Shown here piece after piece: positions 14,611-24,156 of a stretch of DNA of 31,366 nucleotides. Below the pieces are notes generated by a model. The model worked only from the letters and a program-made list of their open reading frames with translations. It ran no database searches and was not told the DNA's origin. A program made the position numbers and the translations under genes. The DNA is from CAYVRJ01 sp964453645 (GTDB taxonomy: Bacteria; Bacillota; Clostridia; Christensenellales; JAWKQI01). Location: positions 1 to 31,366 of the forward strand of contig CAYVRJ010000015.1 of assembly GCA_964453645.1 (NCBI GenBank), given 5' to 3'. How positions within the stretch are numbered: position 1 is the stretch's first letter; every line of letters starts with the position of its first letter.

Positions 14611-15816
14611 TTATTTCTCCTCTAAAATCGTTCTTATGTGGCGGATAAAGTCCACGGTGGACAGCACGTTTGCTTGCCCTTCGTATAACAGAGCCAAGTC
14701 TTTGGTCATATAACCCGACTCAATGGCAGAAATGGTGGCACCTTCCAACTTCGTTGCAAAGTCCATCAGCTCTTGGTTGTGATCCAGCTCTCCCCGCTTG
14801 TGCAGTGCCCCCGACCAAGCGAAGATGGTTGCCACCGAGTTGGTGGACGTCTCCTCACCCTTCAAGTGCTTGTAGTAGTGGCGGGTGACCGTGCCGTGTG
14901 CCGCTTCGTATTCATAGTTGCCATCGGGGGAAACCAGCACAGAAGTCATCATGGCGAGGCTGCCGTATGCAGTGGCCACCATATCGGACATCACGTCTCC
15001 GTCGTAGTTCTTACACGCCCAGATGAATCCGCCCTCCGAGCGAATCACCCGTGCCACGGCATCGTCGATGAGGGTATAGAAATATTCGATTCCAGCACGC
15101 TCAAACTGTTCTTTGTATTCGCCTTCGTAAATTTCTGCAAAAATATCTTTAAAGCGATGGTCGTATATTTTGGAAATGGTGTCCTTGGTTGCAAACCACA
15201 GATCCTGCTTGGTGGACAGGGCGTAGTTAAAACAACTTCTGGCAAAACTTTCAATGCTCTTTTCGGTGTTGTACATGGAGAGCACGATACCGCCCTTTTC
15301 ATCGAAGGTAAACACCTCCCGCGCAACAACCTTGCCGTCGGGAGTTTTAATGCTCAGGGTTGCCGTTGCATGGGGGGGCGCTAAAAGCTCCGTATCTTTA
15401 TACACATCCCCGTAGGCGTGACGGGCGATGGTGATGGGTTTTTTCCACCCGGACACAATGGCGTTGATGCCCTTCACTAAGACGGGGGCACGGAAAACTG
15501 TGCCGTCTAAAATTGCCCGAATGGTGCCGTTGGGGCTCTTCCACATTTCGGTTAAGGAGTATTCCTCCACCCGTTGTGCGTTGGGGGTGATGGTGGCACA
15601 CTTCACTCCTACGCCATATTTTTTAATGGCGTTAGCCGCCTCCACGGTGACGCTGTCTTTTGTCTCGTCCCGATAGGGTAACCCCAAATCATAGTACTCT
15701 AAGTTTAAATCAATAAAGGGGGACAACAGCTCATCTTTAATGGCCTGCCAGATGATCCGAGTCATCTCGTCCCCGTCCATTTCCACAAGGGGGGTTTGCA
15801 TCTTTATTTTAGTCAT
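14611..15816 (-). CDS. icd: NADP-dependent isocitrate dehydrogenase (eukaryote-like subfamily)
   Basis: Oxidative decarboxylation of isocitrate to 2-oxoglutarate with NADPH. The 401-aa product begins TPLVEMDGDEMTRIIW and has WKSPNGTIRAILDGTVFR for isocitrate binding, KDLA near the end, and RHYYKHLKGEETSTNSVA, the coenzyme region typical of the homodimeric eukaryotic-type enzyme rather than the E. coli type. The RH pair there is the NADP-specificity signature. The ATG at 15816 has GAGGT just upstream. It follows the alaS-like gene by 26 bp. In an anaerobe its likely task is 2-oxoglutarate for glutamate. Confidence 0.95.
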   Translation of the reverse strand: MTKIKMQTPLVEMDGDEMTRIIWQAIKDELLSPFIDLNLEYYDLGLPYRDETKDSVTVEAANAIKKYGVGVKCATITPNAQRVEEYSLTEMWKSPNGTIRAILDGTVFRAPVLVKGINAIVSGWKKPITIARHAYGDVYKDTELLAPPHATATLSIKTPDGKVVAREVFTFDEKGGIVLSMYNTEKSIESFARSCFNYALSTKQDLWFATKDTISKIYDHRFKDIFAEIYEGEYKEQFERAGIEYFYTLIDDAVARVIRSEGGFIWACKNYDGDVMSDMVATAYGSLAMMTSVLVSPDGNYEYEAAHGTVTRHYYKHLKGEETSTNSVATIFAWSGALHKRGELDHNQELMDFATKLEGATISAIESGYMTKDLALLYEGQANVLSTVDFIRHIRTILEEK

Positions 15817-15842
15817 GTCGTAACCTCAACTATTATTCTAGA

Positions 15843-17630
15843 TTATTTAAGAACAGCCTTAATGCGCCGAACCCCTGCCGAGGAGCTCTCTTCCTTCTTA
15901 ATCTTAAATTCACCCAAATCCTTGGTGTTTTCGGCGTGAGGACCTCCACACATCTCCATGGAAACCCCTTCGATCTTGTAGACTTTTACAATGCTGCCGT
16001 ACTTGGATTCGAAGATACCTGTGGCACCCTTGGCTCTGGCCTCTTCAATGGGCAGTTCCTCCACAACCACGGGAAGGGCACGATTGATCACATCGTTGAC
16101 GAACTCTTCCAGTTTCGTCAGTTCCTCTTTCTCCAGCTTTCTTGGGAAGTTAAAGTCGAACCGAAGGCGTTCGGCTGTTATGTTGGAACCACGCTGTTCG
16201 ATGGAATCATCAAACAGTTTGCGCAGCCCTGCCAGCAGAATGTGGGTGGCTGTGTGAAGCTTTGCGGTCTGTTCGGTGGTGTCGGCAAGTCCGCCTGAGA
16301 AACGCTTTTCTGCCCCCGCCTGGGAGAGCTTTTGGTGGTTGGCAAAGGCTTCGTCAAACCCAGCTGTGTCCACCACCAAGCCGTTTTCTTCCGCAAGTTC
16401 TAAGGTGAACTCAATGGGGAAACCAAAGGTGTCGTATAAACGAAAGGCACTCTTGCCGTCGATTTCCTTACCCTCCAGTTTATTGGCTAGTTTTTCAAAT
16501 TCTTTCAAACCCTGCTTTAACGTCTTGGAGAAGCGCTCTTCTTCCAAGTTCAGCTCGTGGATAATCTTTTCACGGTTTTTTTCCAGTTCGGTGTAGTGGT
16601 CTTTATATACGTCGATCACCGCACTGCACACCTTGTGGAGGGACATTTCCTCAATGTTTAAGGTGCGTGCATAACGAATGGCTCTGCGAATGAGCCTGCG
16701 CAGCACATAACCCTGGTCTACGTTGGAGGGGGTAATACCCCTGTTGTCCCCCATCATAAAGGTTGCACAGCGCATGTGGTCGGCAACAATGCGAATGGAT
16801 CTGTCCGTCTCTTTGTCTGCTCCGTAAGTAAGACCCGACAAGTCCATGATCACTTTTAATACGTTTTCGTACACGTCTGTGTCGTACACCGACTTTTTAC
16901 CCATGAGCACAGCAACCGTTCGATCCAGCCCCATGCCGGTGTCCACGTTTTGTTGGGTTAAGGGGACGTAGGAACCGTCCTCCAATTTGTTGTATTGCAT
17001 AAACACGTCGTTCCAAATTTCCAAATACTTTCCGCAGGAACAGGAGGGGTCGCAATGGTCGGAACACTTTTCTTTTCCCGTATCGATAAACATTTCGGTG
17101 TCCGGGCCGCAGGGGCCGGTTTGCCCGGCAGGGCCCCACCAGTTGTACTTTTTGGGTAAAAAGAAGATGTGGGAGGGGTCAACCCCCTGTTCGATCCAAT
17201 ACCCATAGGACTCTTCATCTCTGGGTGCATCTTCATCTCCCTCAAAGCAAGTGAAATAAAGCTTGTCCTTGTCGATGCCCAAGTATTCTTTGGATGTTAA
17301 AAATTCAAAACTGTATGCGATGGCTTCTTTTTTAAAATAATCTCCCAGAGACCAGTTGCCCAGCATTTCAAAAAAAGTGCAGTGGCTCTCGTCCCCCGTC
17401 TCGTCGATATCGCCGGTGCGGACGCACTTTTGCACGTTTGCAAGCCGCTTGCCCTCGGGGTGTTTTGCCCCCAACAGGTAGGGAACCAGCGGATGCATGC
17501 CCGCTGTTGTAAACAACACGGTTGGGTCGTTCTCTGGGATGAGCGAAGCACTGGGAATGACCGCATGACCTCTCTCTTTAAAAAACCTAAGGTACATTTC
17601 TCTTAATTCGTAGCTCTTAAGTGCTTTCAT
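15843..17630 (-). CDS. alaS: Short alanyl-tRNA synthetase lacking the C-Ala domain
   Basis: Charges tRNA-Ala. The 595-aa product is well short of the usual 870-880. Present: the class II catalytic domain (FTTAGMHPLVPYLLG, CVRTGDIDETG, FFEMLGNWSLGDYFKKEA, GPCGPDTEMF, GMGLDR), the tRNA-recognition region (DQGYVLRRLIRRAIRY) and the editing domain with zinc ligands H459-x3-H463 and C561-x3-H565 (CGGPH where CGGTH is usual). It ends soon after, so the DHHA1/C-Ala dimerisation part is absent. Such short forms are known in Clostridia, and a full-length copy may exist elsewhere. AGGAG lies 5 nt before the ATG; only 25 bp separate it from the dipeptidase gene, leaving no room for a T-box. Confidence 0.92.
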   Translation of the reverse strand: MKALKSYELREMYLRFFKERGHAVIPSASLIPENDPTVLFTTAGMHPLVPYLLGAKHPEGKRLANVQKCVRTGDIDETGDESHCTFFEMLGNWSLGDYFKKEAIAYSFEFLTSKEYLGIDKDKLYFTCFEGDEDAPRDEESYGYWIEQGVDPSHIFFLPKKYNWWGPAGQTGPCGPDTEMFIDTGKEKCSDHCDPSCSCGKYLEIWNDVFMQYNKLEDGSYVPLTQQNVDTGMGLDRTVAVLMGKKSVYDTDVYENVLKVIMDLSGLTYGADKETDRSIRIVADHMRCATFMMGDNRGITPSNVDQGYVLRRLIRRAIRYARTLNIEEMSLHKVCSAVIDVYKDHYTELEKNREKIIHELNLEEERFSKTLKQGLKEFEKLANKLEGKEIDGKSAFRLYDTFGFPIEFTLELAEENGLVVDTAGFDEAFANHQKLSQAGAEKRFSGGLADTTEQTAKLHTATHILLAGLRKLFDDSIEQRGSNITAERLRFDFNFPRKLEKEELTKLEEFVNDVINRALPVVVEELPIEEARAKGATGIFESKYGSIVKVYKIEGVSMEMCGGPHAENTKDLGEFKIKKEESSSAGVRRIKAVLK

Positions 17631-17655
17631 AACCTCTCCTTATATCAAATTATCA

Positions 17656-19038
17656 TTATAACTCACAGATCTTCATAATAGATGTTAAAATAATCTGCGA
17701 CATTTTTACTAAATCGTTAATTTCAATATATTCATCGGGGCTGTGGGCAGTGGACTCCTTGCCGGGGAACACCGGGCCAAAGGTTACGCCGTTTTCAAAG
17801 GCACGGGCATAGGTGGCCCCTCCGATAGACATGCAATAGGCTTTGTCCTGAGTCACTTCCTCGTAGGCTTCCTTGAGTTTTGCAATGATGGGGGAACTCT
17901 CGGGGACGTGATGGGGCACAAAGGAGGAGATCACGTGGATGGCAAACACATCGGCATAAAACCGATTGAATTTAGACAGAATCTTTTCTTCGGACATGAT
18001 CACGGGATAACGAATGTCGATCTGTGCGCTAAAGTTTCCGTTAAAATAATCCACAACTCCTAAGTTTAAGGTGAGTACACCGGACAGCTCATCTGAACTG
18101 TCGATCTCCAGCCCCTCCCCGTGATACCCGGTGCCCACGGTTTGCGCCAAGCGTTTCACGGCAAACTCGCAGGTGCCGTTGGACAAGGGCAGGGTGTTTA
18201 AGAAACAAATCATGGCACTTGCTGCATTTTTGCCATCCTCGGGTTTGGAGCCGTGTGCGTTTTGCCCAAAGGTTTCGATGAGCACAAAGTCCTTTTCTTC
18301 GGTGATCTTAAACTCCACTCCGTGGTGGGACTTATAGGTTTTAAAGCGGTCGGTGACCATTTGGTAGTCCGCTTTTAATTTACAATAGGCTTTGTTGGGA
18401 ACCACGTTAATCCGGGTGCCCGACTGAAGTTCCAAAATTTGAATGCCTTCGGTCTGTGCCCGAGGTTCCGCATATAACTTAATGTGCAACAACCCCTTCT
18501 CGCAGTTGACGATGGGGTAATCCCCGTCGGGGGAAAACACAAATGTGGGAATCTCTTCTTTTTGTTTGTAATACTGGATGTCGGTGGAACCCGATTCCTC
18601 GTCTCCGCCAAAGATCACCCGCACCCGCTTGCCTAAGTCCACGCAGTTGTCGGACAGGGCTTTCACGGCATACAGTGCGGCAATGGCGGAACCCTTGTTG
18701 TCGATGGCTCCCCGGCCGAATATCTTGCCGTCTTCAATCTCACCGCCGTACGGGTCTTTTGTCCAGCCCTCGCCGGGGGGCACGATGTCCGTGTGGGTGA
18801 GTATGGCTAACATTTCATCTCCGTAACCGTACTCGATATAAACCAAATGTCCAAACAAATTTACGCAGTCCAGATCCATTTTGTCCGCCAGGCTGTGGAT
18901 ATACATCAGCCCGTTAAACACACCGTTGCCGTAGGGTTTGTAGGGCAGCGCCTTATCCTTCACCGTGGGTATTCTAATAAAATTACACAGGTCTGCGATC
19001 ATTTCGTCTGCATAGGTTTCCATCAAGATATCCAGCAT
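17656..19038 (-). CDS. pepV: M20-family dipeptidase (PepV-like)
   Basis: Zinc-dependent cytoplasmic dipeptidase of the PepV/Sapep type, 460 aa. Metal-site motifs: LTHTDIVPPGEGW (H82, D84), GRGAIDNKG (bridging D113), FGGDEESG (general base E147 and ligand E148), FSPDGDYPI (about D171) and PGKESTAHSPDEY (C-terminal His). The lid domain lies between about 185 and 345. AAAGGAGAG with a 6-nt gap supports the ATG at 19038. It begins 21 bp after the CoA-transferase stop and is followed by alaS 25 bp later, so it shares that transcript. Peptide salvage is the likely use. Confidence 0.93.
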   Translation of the reverse strand: MLDILMETYADEMIADLCNFIRIPTVKDKALPYKPYGNGVFNGLMYIHSLADKMDLDCVNLFGHLVYIEYGYGDEMLAILTHTDIVPPGEGWTKDPYGGEIEDGKIFGRGAIDNKGSAIAALYAVKALSDNCVDLGKRVRVIFGGDEESGSTDIQYYKQKEEIPTFVFSPDGDYPIVNCEKGLLHIKLYAEPRAQTEGIQILELQSGTRINVVPNKAYCKLKADYQMVTDRFKTYKSHHGVEFKITEEKDFVLIETFGQNAHGSKPEDGKNAASAMICFLNTLPLSNGTCEFAVKRLAQTVGTGYHGEGLEIDSSDELSGVLTLNLGVVDYFNGNFSAQIDIRYPVIMSEEKILSKFNRFYADVFAIHVISSFVPHHVPESSPIIAKLKEAYEEVTQDKAYCMSIGGATYARAFENGVTFGPVFPGKESTAHSPDEYIEINDLVKMSQIILTSIMKICEL

Positions 19039-19059
19039 ATTTTTTTCTCTCCTTTTGGG

Positions 19060-20553
19060 TCACACAAGACCCATCTTTGCTTCGTTAAAAATACGTCCGT
19101 CCATGGTCTTTAAGTCCTTTGCAATGCGGGGAACAAAGTCCATGTTTGGCTGTATGTCTCTTTCTATGTCCACACCCGGTGCGATTTCAATCAGTTCCAC
19201 CCCGTCCTCGGTGAGCCTAAACACACCCACCTCGGTGACGTACAGCACCGGCTGTCTGTTGATGAGGGCATTTTTTGCGCTAAAGGTGATTTGTTCCACC
19301 TTTTTTACAAACTTTTTGGCCCCCTTGGCCGTGAGTGTTCCACAGAACACAACTTTCTTGGCACTCTGGGTGATGTCGATGAACCCACCGCACCCGGCAA
19401 TTCTTGTGCCGAATTTAGAGACGTTTACATCCCCGTTCTCGTCCAACTGGGCCAGCCCTAAAAAGGCAATGTCCAGTCCTCCCCCTTGATAGAAGTCGAA
19501 CTGTTGGTTTTGATCCAGTATGGCTGAGGGGCTTTTGGCACATCCAAAGGCCATGCCCGACAGGGGCACACCTCCCACAGGCCCAGCTTCCACCGTTAAA
19601 TTCAAACGATGGCTGATTCCCTCCTCAAAGGCAACCAGGGAGATACCCTCGGGCATACCGATGCCTAAGTTCACAACATCGTTGTCGTTTGTCAGTTCTA
19701 AGGCACACCGTCTGCAAATGATCTTCCTAGCCGAGAAGGGCAGGGGTTCGATGGAAGAAGCCGCTTGCATGAGGGCTTTACCTGAAATGGTGTCGTCGTT
19801 TGCCTGTGCAAAAGTTTGCATGTGGTGTTCCTCTTTGGCAACCACCACAAAGTCCGTATAGATTCCCGGAATCTTCACTTTCCACGGGTCTAAATAGGTG
19901 TCCACCACTTCCTTCACCTGCACGATCACCTGCCCACCGCTGTTTTTCACCGCTTGGGCGATGGACAGCGCCGAGAGAGACACTCCTTCGTCCTCAAAGG
20001 AAATGTTGCCGCTCCCATCGGCAAAACTGCCCCGAAGGAAGCAGTAGTGGATGGGGAAGGATTTGTAAAAGAGATACTGTTCTCCCCCGATTTCCAAAAG
20101 TTCCACCAAATCTTCGGTGGTGACGCTGTTTAGCTTTCCCCCCGACACTCTGGGATCGATAAAGGTGTTGAGACCTATTTTTGTTATGTTTCCCGGTTTA
20201 TGGGCTGCAATATACCTAAAAAGCTGAGATATTACGCCAATTGAAAAATTATATGCTTCGATATCGCTATTGAGAGCCAGTGCACCCAGCTTGGGAGATA
20301 AATTCCAATGGCCTCCCACAGCCCGTTTAATAAGCCCCTTGTGGGACAAATGGTTGAGCCCCCGCTCGCCTCCATCCCCCATGCCGGCGGTGAACACCAG
20401 AGTTAAATCCTTGGGAGAGCCTGTTTCTAAAAACCGCTCCTTGAGGGCAATGGCCAAATATTCGGGGAACTGTGCCCCCACAAACCCCTCGAGGGCGATG
20501 GTTTTGCCGCTCTGTATCAATTCTGCCGCTTGTTTCGCTGTGATTACTTTCAT
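19060..20553 (-). CDS. Acyl-CoA:acetate/propionate CoA-transferase
   Basis: Moves CoA between short-chain acyl groups, as in propionate CoA-transferase (Pct/YdiF). The 497-aa product fuses the alpha and beta halves of family I transferases: an N-terminal half with GKTIALEGFVGAQFPEYL, RGSFADGSGNISFE in the middle and, in the second half, NLGIGMPEGI and the catalytic Glu E322 in VEAGPVGGVPLSG (matching E324 of Clostridium propionicum Pct). Substrate preference cannot be read from sequence. First gene of the six-gene minus-strand run. GAGGT lies just upstream of the ATG. Confidence 0.93.
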   Translation of the reverse strand: MKVITAKQAAELIQSGKTIALEGFVGAQFPEYLAIALKERFLETGSPKDLTLVFTAGMGDGGERGLNHLSHKGLIKRAVGGHWNLSPKLGALALNSDIEAYNFSIGVISQLFRYIAAHKPGNITKIGLNTFIDPRVSGGKLNSVTTEDLVELLEIGGEQYLFYKSFPIHYCFLRGSFADGSGNISFEDEGVSLSALSIAQAVKNSGGQVIVQVKEVVDTYLDPWKVKIPGIYTDFVVVAKEEHHMQTFAQANDDTISGKALMQAASSIEPLPFSARKIICRRCALELTNDNDVVNLGIGMPEGISLVAFEEGISHRLNLTVEAGPVGGVPLSGMAFGCAKSPSAILDQNQQFDFYQGGGLDIAFLGLAQLDENGDVNVSKFGTRIAGCGGFIDITQSAKKVVFCGTLTAKGAKKFVKKVEQITFSAKNALINRQPVLYVTEVGVFRLTEDGVELIEIAPGVDIERDIQPNMDFVPRIAKDLKTMDGRIFNEAKMGLV

Positions 20554-20596
20554 ATTACCTCATGTGTCTATTGACCTCAAAATCTTAACAGATATC

Positions 20597-20602
20597 ATTA
20601 TA
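20597..20602 (-). promoter_or_regulatory. -10 box of the CoA-transferase operon
   Basis: A perfect TATAAT on the minus strand, 43 nt upstream of the CoA-transferase ATG, within a 127-bp A+T-rich gap. The -35 region (TTTATT-like at 17 bp) is weak. Confidence 0.45.
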
Positions 20603-20680
20603 TAACAACAGGCGAAATAAATAAACTTTTTTTTTCGAAGATATGAAAATTCTTGTATATATTGCAAGGCAAAACATTTT

Positions 20681-21361
20681 TTAGGGTGAGAGGTTGAGAA
20701 TCTCGGGTTTGCCCGATTCCAAATAGGTGTTGGGCACGTTGCCGATGATGATGGACTCGGAGATGAGCACTTGGTTGGTGACTTCCACGGTTTTGGAGCT
20801 TCCCCCGATGACCAGCATGACGCTGGCATATAAATCCAAATATACCTTGTGTTTGGTCTGGTTGATGCCCGCTGCTAAGAATTCCGAAGAAAATTTAGCC
20901 GTAACCGCACCCAAAGGCACGATATCCACAATGACGGGAAACCCCTTGCCCGTGAAAATTGCACCACCGATGATGGTACCCACGGGGATGGACAACCCCT
21001 CGGCCCCCAGCGCATTGATGTTTTCCTGGGTTTTCATGGCTGTTTTTGTTGCAATGTCGTTTATTTTCAGGGTATTGGACTGGATCATCACAATATTACC
21101 CTGATCGTCCTTGACGATGTTTAACAGATCGTGGGTGGCAACCCCCGCCAAGGCCTCGTTCACCGCTTCGTTCATACACATAATGGCAAGGTTTTTGATG
21201 GATGCTTCGGAAATTTCCATTACCGAGGGTAAAATGGCGTTGTTAAAGATGATGAGTACTGTGATGAGCACCACTGCAATTAAAATACATATCAGTGCAA
21301 CTTTGCGCTTTGTTCTCAGCCTCAAAACCCTTCGCCCCTCAAAAATTACTTTATCTTTCAT
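20681..21361 (-). CDS. yunB: Sporulation protein YunB
   Basis: YunB family, made in the mother cell under sigma-E in Bacillus; its biochemical role is unclear. The 226-aa product has a basic N-terminus, one membrane segment (about 22-43), then an extracytoplasmic domain with ASIKNLAIMCMNEAVNEAL, the NTLKINDIATK segment, IPVGTIIGGAIFTGKGFPV and the late NQVLISESIIIGNVPNTYL. No Shine-Dalgarno site precedes the ATG at 21361. It is divergent from the penicillin-binding protein with a 49-bp gap. It is the best evidence in the window that the host belongs to a spore-forming lineage. Confidence 0.9.
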   Translation of the reverse strand: MKDKVIFEGRRVLRLRTKRKVALICILIAVVLITVLIIFNNAILPSVMEISEASIKNLAIMCMNEAVNEALAGVATHDLLNIVKDDQGNIVMIQSNTLKINDIATKTAMKTQENINALGAEGLSIPVGTIIGGAIFTGKGFPVIVDIVPLGAVTAKFSSEFLAAGINQTKHKVYLDLYASVMLVIGGSSKTVEVTNQVLISESIIIGNVPNTYLESGKPEILNLSP

Positions 21362-21410
21362 ATATATTGTGGTATACTCTCAATTATAATCTTTATATTA
21401 AGGTGAGAAA

Positions 21411-24032
21411 ATGAAGATTGCTTCGTTGTTCGATAAATTAAAAAATAAGTTTGTGAAAAATGAGGAGGAGACCAAATCCTTTTCCGTACCCCATCCCCCT
21501 CAACAAACCGAAAAAAATTCCCTCATGCTGGCTCGTCAAAAGCGGGAGGCATTGGATAAAATTGTGGAGGGCGGGGAGAGCCGCAAGCGCTCCCTAGATT
21601 TGTTTAAACAGCGAAAGCGCCCTCGAAGTTTCTTTTTGGGCACGGTGCTCTTGTGCATTAAACTGGTGTTCATCTTGGTATTTATGCTGGGTGCGGGGCT
21701 GCTGGGCGCCGTCATCGGCTTGGCGGAAGCGTATATGGAGACCACCCCCACCTTAAACATTCAAAAGATTTCCAACCAAGCTGTCAACTCCTATATGTAC
21801 GACGCAAACGGAAATTTAGTCACCACCTTCGTGGGCACCGAAAACCGGGAGTGGGCCAGGCTGTCCGAGATCCCTGTGATCTTGCAGGAGGCCGTCATCG
21901 CCACCGAGGACGTGCGCTTTAACTACCACAACGGCGTGGACGTGAAGCGGTTGTTCGGCGCTGTTGCCAACAACTTTATGAACGAGAGCGTGCAAGGGGG
22001 TTCCACCATCACCCAGCAGCTCATTAAAAACCGCCTGCTGACGCTGGAGCAGACGTATAAGCGAAAGATTCAGGAGGCGTATCTCTCCGTGCAGTTGGAA
22101 GAGGAATACTCCAAGGACGATATATTAGAGGCATATCTCAACACCATCCCCCTTGGGGGCATGAACTACGGGGTGAAGGCTGCCGCCAACGATTATTTCG
22201 GCAAGAAATTAAACGAGCTCACCCTGCGGGAAGTGGCCACCATTGCGGGTATTACCCAATCCCCCTACCGCTACGACCCCCGCCGAGCCTACCACGGCAG
22301 CGGCGACAAGCAAGCCCTGCGGGATCGCACCGACTTGGTTTTAAAGCGCATGTACACCGCAAACTTCATCACCAAGGAAGAGTTTGAACGTGCCCTGAAG
22401 GACGACATCACTGTGCTGGAGAAATCCGCCGTAAAGTCCATGTATAAATACCCCTACTTTGTTGAGTACTGCGTGACCGACGTGATCAACAGCATGTTGT
22501 TTATGCGCAACATGCAAGATACCCGGGAAAACCGCAACGCCATTGAAAATGAGCTGCGCACTTCGGGTTACAGCATTATGATGACGGTAGACCCATCCAT
22601 TCAGACCATTGTGGAAGATACGCTGGCGAATTATGAAAATTACCCAAAGATGGAAATTGAAAAGGATTCGGTGGTCATCGAACAAAACCCCGACGGCAGT
22701 GTCACCGAAGTGATTCAACCCCAAGCTGCGGCTGTGGTGCTGGATCACACCCGGGGGGAAATTAAGGCCATCGTGGGGGGACGGTATGCCCCCAGCGTCT
22801 TAAAATCCAAAAACCTTGCCAGCGAATCCAACATGCCCGTTGGTTCATCCATTAAACCCATTGCGGTCTACGGCCCTGCCATCGACATGGGTTATGGCCC
22901 GGCCACACCCATTGCCAACATTCCCGTGCCCATTCAAGGGTGGGACACCCCTAAGGGTTATCCCGCAACTTCTGCCAGCTCCTATGGTATTATCAGCTTG
23001 CGTTCGGCAGTGGTGGGTTCCAGAAACATTGCGGCAGCCCGGACGCTGATGGAGTTTGTAACTATCGAGAAGTCCAAACAATATCTCTTGGAACTGGGCG
23101 TGAAAGAGGGTGTCATTCAGGAGACGGGAGCCGGATTGGCCCTTGGTTCGTCGGGTATTCCTCCCCTACAGATGGCGGGAGCATTTGGTGCCATTGCCAA
23201 CGAAGGGGTTTATCAAACGCCCCTCACCTTCACCAAGGTGTTGGATAAAGACGGAAAAGTGATTTTAGATGCCGAGGATGTGCGGGAGCGCAGACAGGTG
23301 TTTAAACCTGCAACGGCCTATCTGCTCATCGACGTGCTCACCGATGCGGTGCGGAGCGGAACGGGCACCAAGGCTAAGATCGAAGGTATGACGGTTGCGG
23401 GTAAGACGGGCACCAACCAGGACAACAAGGGTGTTTCCTTTGCGGGTATCACCCCGTACTACACCGCAACGGTGTGGATTGGCCATGTGAACTACAAACC
23501 TTTGTCCAATAAAATTGCCGCTAGTTCCACTGCCGCACCCCTGTGGCAGGCGTTTATGGAAAAGATTCTCTCGGGTAAACCCGATAAACCCATTCTGCCC
23601 GAACCGGCAGAGTATTACGACATCGCAAAGGCCACGGTCTGCGGGGTGAGCGGAAAGAAAGTAACCAATGCCTGCACGGACGACATGGGCAGCCACAAGA
23701 CGTTTACAGATTTATTTGCTCCCCACAACCTGCCCCAGGAGGATTGCGATATGCACAAGAACTTGCGCATATGCAACTATACCTACCGAGCGGCCAACGT
23801 GGGTTGTTATGATGTGACGGAGTACCACGTGGTGGTACCGCCCGAGGGTTCGCCCTATTTGAATTATCCGCAGATTAACGGTGAGTTTGATATATACACC
23901 ATGGCGGAGTTGCAGCGCATATTTGAATCCGAAAATGCATACGCTTATTCGAGCAACGAGGAGTTGTTCTGTTATCTGCACACCACCCCCTACTATTCTG
24001 AACCCGAAGATACGGATGTGGATGAGCAATAG
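21411..24032 (+). CDS. Class A penicillin-binding protein (PBP1A type)
   Basis: Bifunctional peptidoglycan synthase, 873 aa. Basic cytoplasmic tail (1-75), one membrane segment (about 76-100), then a GT51 glycosyltransferase with catalytic Glu E166 in ATEDVRF and GGSTITQQ at 196-203. The transpeptidase has nucleophile S479 in GSSIKP, SRN at 537-539 and KTGT at 665-668. After about residue 740 a tail follows with C-G-V-S-G...C and P-x3-D-C-x2-H, frequent in clostridial PBP1A, then about 100 more residues with further Cys and an acidic end. AAGGTGAG is 3 nt upstream of the ATG. Confidence 0.95.
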   Translation: MKIASLFDKLKNKFVKNEEETKSFSVPHPPQQTEKNSLMLARQKREALDKIVEGGESRKRSLDLFKQRKRPRSFFLGTVLLCIKLVFILVFMLGAGLLGAVIGLAEAYMETTPTLNIQKISNQAVNSYMYDANGNLVTTFVGTENREWARLSEIPVILQEAVIATEDVRFNYHNGVDVKRLFGAVANNFMNESVQGGSTITQQLIKNRLLTLEQTYKRKIQEAYLSVQLEEEYSKDDILEAYLNTIPLGGMNYGVKAAANDYFGKKLNELTLREVATIAGITQSPYRYDPRRAYHGSGDKQALRDRTDLVLKRMYTANFITKEEFERALKDDITVLEKSAVKSMYKYPYFVEYCVTDVINSMLFMRNMQDTRENRNAIENELRTSGYSIMMTVDPSIQTIVEDTLANYENYPKMEIEKDSVVIEQNPDGSVTEVIQPQAAAVVLDHTRGEIKAIVGGRYAPSVLKSKNLASESNMPVGSSIKPIAVYGPAIDMGYGPATPIANIPVPIQGWDTPKGYPATSASSYGIISLRSAVVGSRNIAAARTLMEFVTIEKSKQYLLELGVKEGVIQETGAGLALGSSGIPPLQMAGAFGAIANEGVYQTPLTFTKVLDKDGKVILDAEDVRERRQVFKPATAYLLIDVLTDAVRSGTGTKAKIEGMTVAGKTGTNQDNKGVSFAGITPYYTATVWIGHVNYKPLSNKIAASSTAAPLWQAFMEKILSGKPDKPILPEPAEYYDIAKATVCGVSGKKVTNACTDDMGSHKTFTDLFAPHNLPQEDCDMHKNLRICNYTYRAANVGCYDVTEYHVVVPPEGSPYLNYPQINGEFDIYTMAELQRIFESENAYAYSSNEELFCYLHTTPYYSEPEDTDVDEQ

Positions 24033-24043
24033 AAGTTTGGTTA

Positions 24044-24105
24044 TTTGGGGTTCCACCCCAAACCCCGTTTAGGGGGACTACTCATCCCCCTTGCGGGTGT
24101 GGGCA
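24044..24105. repeat. Modular palindromic repeat, copy R5 (short)
   Basis: Starts 12 nt after the PBP stop. Module A hairpin TTTGGGGttccaCCCCAAA (24044-24062), then an E-type palindrome AGGGGGACTACTCATCCCCC (24071-24090) with one base different from R3, then a short GTGGGCAGGGCCCAC palindrome. It lacks modules B, C and D. Confidence 0.8.
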
Positions 24106-24156
24106 GGGCCCACGAAATATACGTTAAACAAATAAAATACACAGGAGGAATTAAAA

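Noticed and set aside
21362..21410. Sigma-E promoter for yunB
   Set aside because: TATACC and AATATA words exist on the minus strand, but match and spacing to sigma-E boxes are too poor to call.
24060..24120. Gene or small RNA between the PBP and lemA
   Set aside because: Only repeat R5 and a short A+T stretch are present, with no ORF or independent promoter of quality.
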